Source of the DNA: Siphonodentalium dalli | Taxonomy: Eukaryota; Mollusca; Scaphopoda; Gadilida; Siphonodentaliidae | Assembly: GCA_032622095.1 (NCBI GenBank) | Contig: CP136067.1 | Coordinates: 96,462,707 to 96,526,706, forward strand | Length of the DNA stretch: 64,000 nt | Direction of reading: 5' to 3' | Shown: positions 58,201 to 64,000 of the stretch, one piece after another | How the letters are laid out: each line of letters begins with the position of its first letter | How positions within the stretch are numbered: the first letter of the stretch is position 1 | Notes under the pieces: model-generated | What the model was told of the DNA's origin: nothing | Database searches by the model: none | Seen by the model: the letters and a program-made list of their open reading frames with translations, nothing else | Position numbers and translations under genes: made by a program

Positions 58201-61200
58201 TACAACTAATAACTTGCTCACATTTATCGACTCATTTAGGATCTTTGATTTCATTTCAGCGTCAGTGAGTTCATTCTGGAGTTCAGACTGCTTTTTCTGA
58301 AGCCTCTTACGTTCATCTTCTTTCGCTACAAAATAATAAAAAATATAATTTAAAGATGTATTCACAAGCCTGCAAATAGTGTGTCTGTCATTTGTAGAAT
58401 GTAAAGAAATTGATCATTTAGAGGTCACCCCCAAGATCCATATAAAGTTTGGTGACGATCAGATGAGAGATATGACCTGTAGGGTGTGCTAACGGAAATT
58501 GTTGATTGCCAACCCATGGCAATAGCTCAAACTTGACTTGGTCAAGATGAGCCAAAAATGTTATGAGTTATAACTGAAAAGTTTGAAGACAAATTTACTA
58601 TATGCGTATAGAAATTGTCTTCAAACATTTTGGTTTCAACTGCATATTATTCGAACCTCCATTTTTTTCCTACGTAATTTGGAGCGACGGATACGATAAG
58701 TCGATAAAATAAAATAAGCAAACTATTGATATACCGGCTTCATATGCAAAAGTCACAGCAGTTTTTCAGCCGTTTTCAATTTTCAAAAGTAAGACAAACG
58801 CTCTTTATTGCTACCATATCAGGAATAGACTACCATGGAACGCTCTTTTCTGTTCCATGTCGCGCAAACATCTGTTTCGTGTTTGGGACCCAAACACCGT
58901 ATTCACTACTTCAATGAGTCTTTTTGGGTTACATAATGCTCGTAGAAAGGTAATTCAGATATTTATCGACCTATTTCGATACAGAGAAAAATTCAAAAGC
59001 GAATAATATTATGTCTATTTTGGAGCGCAAACCTCCATGTGGCTTTAATTAAAACAAGAATTATTTCTTAAATAATTTTGCTCAAAGTAGATTATTTCAC
59101 AGTCTTCCCTATGCTACTGTCATGTTCCCTTGGAAATAACCAAAATAACTCAAACACATATTTGGCATTAGTGCGACGCTAGATCGGGCTGCACATTTAT
59201 TAATTAAATTAATTAAGCACACATAAATGTGAACAACAATATCAAATATTTCATTATTTTGATCATATTGTTAACTATAATTCTTATTACGTGAAAGCGA
59301 AGAGCAATCGATCATGTACAGACTACAGAACACGCCTATGTGCGCGAAATATACTTCATGCACGCGAATTATACTGTGCTATATAAAATATAGGAATAAA
59401 CTACCTTTCATCGGCCGTGAAAACCGCTCAGGAAAAACCGGATGCATCTTTTTGTGACCATACATTTCAATATGGCTTCTTTTGTTGGCTCCCGGAAACC
59501 TGCATCCGATACCTGTTTTCAGCCGGCCTCAAGATCAAGAACGTCGGAGTCGTTCAACGCTTATTCCAATGATTATTATTACTAATCTTTATTTTTCTTT
59601 TGAAAGTATTATGATTCATATAAAAATTATTATCAACCTGTATTTTAATAATTATTGGAAAACATAATAGTGTATTCATTGCAATTTGCAATGTGTTTTC
59701 TGTGCTTTGTAAATCGCAGCCGATTCGCAGTTGTACGTCGACTAGAGTGACAATACTGTCCACAATACGTCATCACATAAAACGAGCGAGTGAGTACCAC
59801 TTCACGAACCAATCAGCCTTGCACGAATCAGCGTGCTTGCATTAACATTAACCAATATCGCACCGCGCAGACAATAATTTCACGCTATGCTGCGTAACGC
59901 TAGAAATAATATGTCTCAGTTGTATATGATTTGTATAGTGACTTTTGTTGGCAAAATCATTGCAAATTGTTTATTAGCTATTAACTTGTCCTGAATTACA
60001 TGTAAGCAATATATATTTACAAATGTGCGTGAGACACCCCTCAAAATCCCCACTTCCATCCTTCTCTTTGCTAGGGGTCCAAGCCTTGAAATAGTGAGCC
60101 TGTCATTTGCAGAATGAGGTCCCCAGAGGGTGAATTTAGTGATGCTACCCTGCTATGCGGGGTAGCATCACTAAATTCACCCTCTGGGGACCTCATTCTG
60201 CAAATGACAGGCTCACTATTTCAAGGCTTGTAGGGGTCTAAAAGGGCCATAGGATGTTGTAATTGGTATGCGACCTCTTGGCAATGTAAGAGTGAACAGT
60301 GGTTACTCTCAAACCGGAAGTGAAGTATATGTCAATAACATTAATTTATTGGCTGGTGAATCAGATTTATTCATATATCGTTTTAAGGTTTACACTTACA
60401 TGATCGCTTAGTGATGAATGAGTAAACTGCAGTTGCTCTCACTCCAGAAGTGGAGTATAGGTCAGTAATATTAATTTATTTGTTGGTGATACAGATTTAT
60501 TCATATATTGATTAACCCTTTCATGACGGAAGCTGCGCTGGTGCAGCATTAAAGATCATTCTGCATTCTCTTATATATGCAAGTCTACCAATGGGAGCCT
60601 CACATATACAAGAGAATGCACTGGCTAACTAGGCCAATGTATTCTCTTATATATGCGAGGCTCCCTATGGGAGACTCGCATATATAAGAGAATGCATTAG
60701 CACAGGAAATTCGCAATATTTCAGGAAGCTGCAGTCATGGATGCGTTAAGGTTTACACTTACCTGATCGCTTAGCGATGAATGAATGAACTGCTGAAAGT
60801 GTGCTGGTGGATGATTTGTTTGAGTTCTGAAAAATAAATGAAACATTTTAGATGATGTCTCTTCATCCTCCACTGCTATAGTGTAATGATACACTTAGTC
60901 ACGATACGATACAAATAAGGATACATGATCAATGATACAATTCATATACCGGCATTATCACTGGAGTAAAGTATCATATCATCAAGCCTGCAAATAGTGT
61001 GTCTGTCATTTGCAGAATGAGGTCCCCCAGAGGGTTAATTTAGTGACACTATCCCACGCAGTGGGCTAGTATCACCAAATTCACCCTCTGGGGACCTCAT
61101 CCTGCCTAAGCAGCAACTGCTGTAGGCGACCTAGGATCAGATTGAAGTTCCCCATTTGAAGTTGGTGATGCTCACCATTAGGCCAAAGAAAATTAAATGT

Positions 61201-62500
61201 CTGGTTTGGGTTAGAAGCCGAAAAAAAATAGGGTCGGTAGGTAGGCTTGCTTGATATTTTATTTTTTTAATAATATTTTTTATTTTGACATATTCTTATG
61301 ACTTTTCATGTGCGTATTTTACTCTGCAAGATTGACATAGCCCTACTTTTGATAAATTTTAATATTGTGCAATACTTTTACTTAGAAATCAACCAATTCA
61401 GATATGCTTAAAGGGGTGCTGCCATTTTCAATAAATTCCCGGCAAAAACAAGGAACTAATATCGATATTATATAGAAAAATAAGTAATTTAAGTCGAAGA
61501 TATATTCTGTAAACAATCAGGTTAATATTTTATCTTAAAAATCAAAGATAATAATTTGATATAAATTTAATTTATGGCTGGAGCCATAAAATAAATAACG
61601 AATTTCCGTGTACAAGATGTAATCAAATTAATTCACGGATAGTGGATTGGGCAACGCGTGGCACACATGATCGTGTTAACAATTATATTGATAAACTCAA
61701 GCTACTCACTGACTGGTGACTATACAATGACTTAAATGAGTATATGGGACTGGTATACATATTACATTTATTTGATACATTTGCTTGAAAACTGTACAAA
61801 AATTACTCGACAATAACAATTTGTATTTTCGCATTCCGGCTAATCTGCCATCCATAATATTACTTCGTACTCAACAAATAATGGAAATCTGGTAACCTTA
61901 TTCTATGACTCAGAGACTATAGAAACCAACAACATTTGAGTACAGTATCCCTTTAAAATAGGGTCGGTAGGGGAACACAAACAGCAAATATTTTTTTCTT
62001 TGGCCTTAGTCACCTCGATTATGCATTTTATCTTCTGCAAATCAAGGGATATAGAAACTGAACAGAAGGGAAAAAGTAACTAAACACAATGTTAATTTGA
62101 GACTATAGATACTTCCCAGAAGATGAGGCCTAACTAGAATGAGGTCCCCATAGGGTGAATTTGGTGATGCTAGCCTGCATTGACACAGGGTATTCGCAAA
62201 ATATCAGGAAGCTTCAGTCATCAAAGGGTTAATATATTATTTATCAGCAGGTACTTTCGTTGTTCCTGTGTGTTTATCAGTGACTCATTTAGCACAACAG
62301 GCTGAATATTTACAATTTACCAAAGATAGTCACCAATTAAATTGTCCAGTTTAAGGTCTGACCTTGCATTTGGTGCATTTCCATGGTTTTTCTGGAATTC
62401 CGCTCAACGGTGGATCGACACAGTCTAAGTGATAAGACCGCCTACATGCTTCGCATATCAGTAGTTGTCCCCTGTCACCACACATGGCACATCTGCTGAG
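55124..62500 (-). CDS. PHF21: PHF21A/B (BHC80)-like protein, C-terminal exons (partial gene)
   Basis: PHF21A/BHC80 is a PHD-finger subunit of the LSD1-CoREST complex that reads unmethylated H3K4. Exons 62500-62363, 60826-60763, 58325-58222 and 55222-55124 join in frame (405 nt, 134 residues plus stop). They give a PHD finger with exactly the BHC80 cysteine spacing (C-x2-C-x8-C-x2-C-x4-H-x2-C-x14-C-x2-C), then a linker TLSAVHSFIAKRS, then the coiled coil AKEDERKRLQKKQSELQNEL and a final helical exon. The order PHD - VHSxIA - AKEE coil is characteristic of PHF21A/B. The N-terminal part lies beyond the right edge. A and B types cannot be told apart. Confidence 0.82.
55381..55575. mobile_element. 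TTAA-CCCTTTCAGTGCC foldback, full palindrome
   Basis: From TTATCCCTTTCAGTGCCATG to CACTGAAAGGGTTAA. About 90-bp arms (TCCGATTTTTGTATCAACCC) nearly perfect, with a short unpaired centre. It lies just upstream of the PHF21-like last exon, within its intron. Confidence 0.9.
55576..57330. other. Intron; no gene supported
   Basis: Open frames at 55870-56106 and 55992-56420 (+) show no motif or splice logic. Very AT-rich from 56450. GTTCCAGCGCAAACACTGG near 57280 resembles hAT-type termini. Confidence 0.45.
57331..57508. mobile_element. 178-bp MITE (CTCTCAGGTGCCAA ends)
   Basis: CTCTCAGGTGCCAAGTAAAC at the left and GTTTATTTGGCACCTGAGAG at the right are inverted repeats. ATCACGTTTATTTGGCA also recurs inside. 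Confidence 0.8.
57509..58221. other. Intron; small ~45-bp tandem duplication
   Basis: TTTTATAAATGCAGGTCTC recurs near 57867 and 57910 with the following GCGATAACTAATT. No gene. Confidence 0.5.
58222..58325 (-). CDS. PHF21: PHF21-like coiled-coil exon
   Basis: Acceptor TTATTATTTTGTAG, donor GTGAGC, 104 nt. The incoming G plus CG makes Ala, giving AKEDERKRLQKKQSELQNEL then a heptad-like continuation to NESIN. Matches the AAKEEEKQKLL coiled coil of PHF21A. Confidence 0.85.
58326..60071. other. Intron; no exon recognised
   Basis: 58371-58400 is a short fragment of the GAATGAGGTCCCC foldback end, and 58420-58560 is an inverted copy of 43500-43640. A slightly GC-richer patch at 59400-59560 holds only a 37-codon frame. 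Confidence 0.5.
60080..60230. mobile_element. GAATGAGGTCCCC foldback, minimal complete copy with 8-bp duplication
   Basis: A 151-bp almost perfect palindrome from CAAGCCTTGAAATAGTGAGC to its complement. TAGGGGTC is duplicated at 60072-60079 and 60231-60238. The 8-bp duplication points to hAT-type mobilisation and defines the ends for the whole family in this window. Confidence 0.93.
60265..60465 (-). pseudogene. Two decayed duplicates of the PHF21-like linker exon
   Basis: Copy 2 (about 60465-60400) reads STSGVRATAVYSFITKRS and keeps the GTAAGTGTAAACC donor of the real exon. Copy 3 (about 60325-60270) reads TSGLRVTTVHSYIAKRS but lacks a donor. Both resemble exon 60826-60763 (TLSAVHSFIAKRS). 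About 135-bp units including intron sequence are repeated. No phase-compatible acceptor is visible for either, so they are probably pseudoexons. Confidence 0.6.
60512..60749. mobile_element. TTAA-CCCTTTCATGACGG foldback with hairpins H14 and H15
   Basis: TTAA at both ends. H14 (about 60557-60625) is worn. H15 (60633-60701) has the CTCCC/GGGAG inner stem. It is inserted in a duplicated unit whose sister (GTTTTAAGGTTTACACTTAC at 60380) shows the empty site. It lies 14 bp from the PHF21-like linker exon donor. Confidence 0.88.
60763..60826 (-). CDS. PHF21: PHF21-like linker exon
   Basis: Acceptor TTATTTTTCAG, donor GTAAGT, 64 nt. It encodes NSNKSSTSTLSAVHSFIAKRS plus one base. Aligns with the human TLAIVHSYIAYKA segment after the PHD finger. 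The linker before it is several residues shorter than in human. Two related, decayed copies lie downstream in the intron (60265-60465). Confidence 0.85.
60984..62190. mobile_element. GAATGAGGTCCCC foldback split by a Harbinger-like insertion
   Basis: Left part 60984-61180 and right part 62006-62190 join at CACCATTAGTCACCTC, as in the intact copy at 45505-45955. The insertion is 61181-62005. Confidence 0.85.
61181..62005. mobile_element. 825-bp Harbinger-like MITE, TTA target duplication
   Basis: Ends GGCCAAAGAAAA and TTTTTTTCTTTGGCC, with TTA at 61178-61180 and 62006-62008. Inner TAGGGTCGGTAGG lies near both ends in direct orientation. Same terminal motif and target type as 32483-33002. No transposase. 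Confidence 0.88.
62363..62500 (-). CDS. PHF21: PHF21-like PHD finger exon
   Basis: Acceptor TTATTTATGTAG, donor GTCAGA, 138 nt, phase 0 at both ends. It reads LSRCAMCGDRGQLLICEACR then SYHLDCVDPPLSGIPEKPWK and CTKCK. It is a complete C4HC3 PHD finger. The residue two before the first Cys is Ser where BHC80 has Asp489, and Ile precedes the third Cys where BHC80 has Met502. Both BHC80 residues are reported to contact H3K4me0. Confidence 0.92.
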
Positions 62501-62858
62501 CTACATAAATAAAATCATATTCAAACATAAACTTGAATGAAAGTATCAATGACACTGTAGCTCAACTTGGAAAGGGGATGATGTCATACATTACAGTCAA
62601 TGGAGTGATAAGATAATCTAGAGTTTTGATGTGGATTTATAGAGTATACTGTTATGTACTAAAGTAGTATAGACAAATGTACACAATAGAACAAATTATT
62701 TGAATGTAAGGGTCAAAAGAGAAGGGTTAATTGGAATTTATGTATCAAAAGAGAAGGGTTAATATAACATTATAAAGCCTGTCACCACTATCACATTGTA
62801 AGCAGTTCTATTTATGTTGTTGAAATGGTAATGTGACATATCAAAATAATATAGTTAC
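62501..62858. other. No exon recognised; dispersed repeat
   Basis: 62555-62610 and 62640-62815 are inverted copies of 44570-44625 and 25625-25780. Upstream PHF21-like exons were not found before the window ends. Confidence 0.5.
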
Positions 62859-63060
62859 TTAACCCTTTACCCAACAGAACGGCCCTGTGCCAATGCATTC
62901 TCTTATATATGCGAGTCGACCATAGGTCGCCTCACATATATAAGAGAATGCATTGGCTTAACACATATTAAAAATGATAAAATTGTCAAAGAATGTAGAA
63001 AAATATTATAAAAAATGTAAGAAAAAATTATAAAATTGTTAAAGAATGTAAGAAAAAATG
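62859..63060. mobile_element. TTAA-CCCTTTACCCAACA foldback, left half with hairpin H16
   Basis: TTAACCCTTTACCCAACAGA, H16 at 62889-62957, then an expanded AT-rich spacer. The second hairpin and right end are missing. Confidence 0.85.
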
Positions 63061-63419
63061 GTAACAAGACAGTCAATGACTGTGGGGTCGCTCACCAGAC
63101 TGCAAAGACTGATAAGACTGGGACTCTGGAGACCAAAACAGTCAGCACTTTTCATAATCACTTTAAAAGAAGTAGATTTAAACAGGATATGTGGCTAGAG
63201 AGACTGTAAGTATGTAGATTGGTGAAAATCCACCTTGAAATTGCCAACTGTACACTACTGATCACCCCCCATTTAAAAACAAATCTGAATTGCAGTCAAG
63301 GAAGAACATTCCATTCTATATAAGCCAAATAGTTCTTGCAAAACATATTTTAAGAATTACTATGCAGTGAAATAGTTAAGTCTCTGGCTCTGCCCTTATT
63401 TGACTTTGTGATCCCATTT
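63061..63419. other. No supported gene
   Basis: A + frame without ATG (about 63066-63209) stays open for some 48 codons (TVSTFHNHFKRSRFKQDMW) but matches nothing I recognise. Confidence 0.3.
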
Positions 63420-64000
63420 TTACAAATCTGATAAGGATAAGATTTAAGTTCCCCAGTTGAAGTTGGTGATATTCACCCATTGGGCACCTCATTTATGAAT
63501 TTTATCTTCTGCAAGTTAGGGGATATAGAAACTTCCTAGAAGGGAAATTTAACTAACAACAATGTAAATTTGATACTGTAGATACTTCCCAGAAGATGAG
63601 GCCTAAGCAGAATGAGGTCTCCAGAAGGTGAATTTGGTTATGCTAGCCCGCTGTGTGGGATAGCATCACAAAAAGCGTGTATGTTCCTACATTGTGCATG
63701 CCTGGCCTCAAGCAACACAATGTATTATACAATCAAGCCTTGAAATAGTGTGAAAGTGTGTCTGTCATTTGCAGAATGAGGTCCCCAGAGGGTGAATTTA
63801 GTGATGCTATCCCGCACAGCGGGCTAGCATCACTAAATTCACCCTCTGGGGACCTCATTCTGCTAGGGCCCCCAACTGCTATGGCAGACCTAGGATAAGA
63901 TTGAAGTTCCCCAGTTGAAGTTGGTGATGTTCACCCATTGGGCACCTCAATTAGGAATTTATCTTCTGCAAATTAGGGGATATAGAAACTTCCTAGAAGG
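63420..64000. mobile_element. GAATGAGGTCCCC foldbacks, two copies, second cut by window end
   Basis: The first is a long form right half (GTTCCCCAGTTGAAGTTGGT to GTGGGATAGCATCAC). The second starts CAAGCCTTGAAATAGTGTG near 63734, has both short arms, then enters the long-form core at the window edge. Confidence 0.8.

Noticed and set aside
59473-59586. 37-codon frame MASFVGSRK...
   Set aside because: Too short and no supporting signal; noted only because the patch is GC-richer.
63066-63209. Open frame without ATG on +
   Set aside because: No recognised family and no convincing splice sites; a possible transposon scrap.

Overview
The window is animal nuclear DNA, most likely from an aquatic invertebrate. 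It is AT-rich, rich in TGTACATGTA-type words, and built of short exons in long introns packed with transposable elements. I cannot fix the phylum. Only two host genes are supported, and neither was visible as a long ORF; both were rebuilt from splice sites, reading phase and family motifs.

Gene 1 (+ strand, about 18.1-32.5 kb) is a RAD51AP1 homologue, a RAD51-binding homologous-recombination factor. Five exons join in frame to 912 nt (303 aa). They carry the family N-terminal block (KKxxxYxxxD...SDDDFxS), the EKLLDKELE segment and the C-terminal LRLGLSRxxRVKPLH signature. Gene 2 (- strand, about 55.1-62.5 kb, continuing beyond the right edge) is the 3' end of a PHF21A/B (BHC80)-like gene: a PHD finger exon, a VHSFIA linker exon, a coiled-coil exon and a terminal exon with stop.

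Almost everything else is mobile or repetitive DNA. 0-9 kb: a 1.4-kb direct duplication, MITEs and a retrotransposon remnant. 9.2-17.5 kb: an 8.3-kb block bounded by inverted arrays of a ~160-bp tandem repeat, with palindromic satellites, hairpin arrays and Helitron-like elements inside. 18-33 kb: RAD51AP1 exons between nested MITEs; a Harbinger-like MITE supplies the apparent 3' UTR and poly(A) signal. 33.3-38.1 kb: a 4.8-kb near-palindrome holding a broken gene of a recurrent invertebrate family. 38.6-39.4 kb: a fossil Maverick/Polinton virion-gene fragment. 40.4-43.4 kb: four Helitron-like units joined head to tail. 44-55 kb: foldbacks and 191-bp arrays. 55-64 kb: PHF21-like exons with more foldbacks.

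The most striking pattern is a 69-bp hairpin module (33-nt arms, 3-nt loop) seen about fifteen times inside three element families with unrelated outer ends. Its length is nearly invariant, it carries a G.A mismatch at the same stem position, and the inner stem changes in a compensated way between subtypes. Precise insertions with target-site duplications (8 bp, TTAA, TWA) and visible empty sites let several insertion events be ordered.
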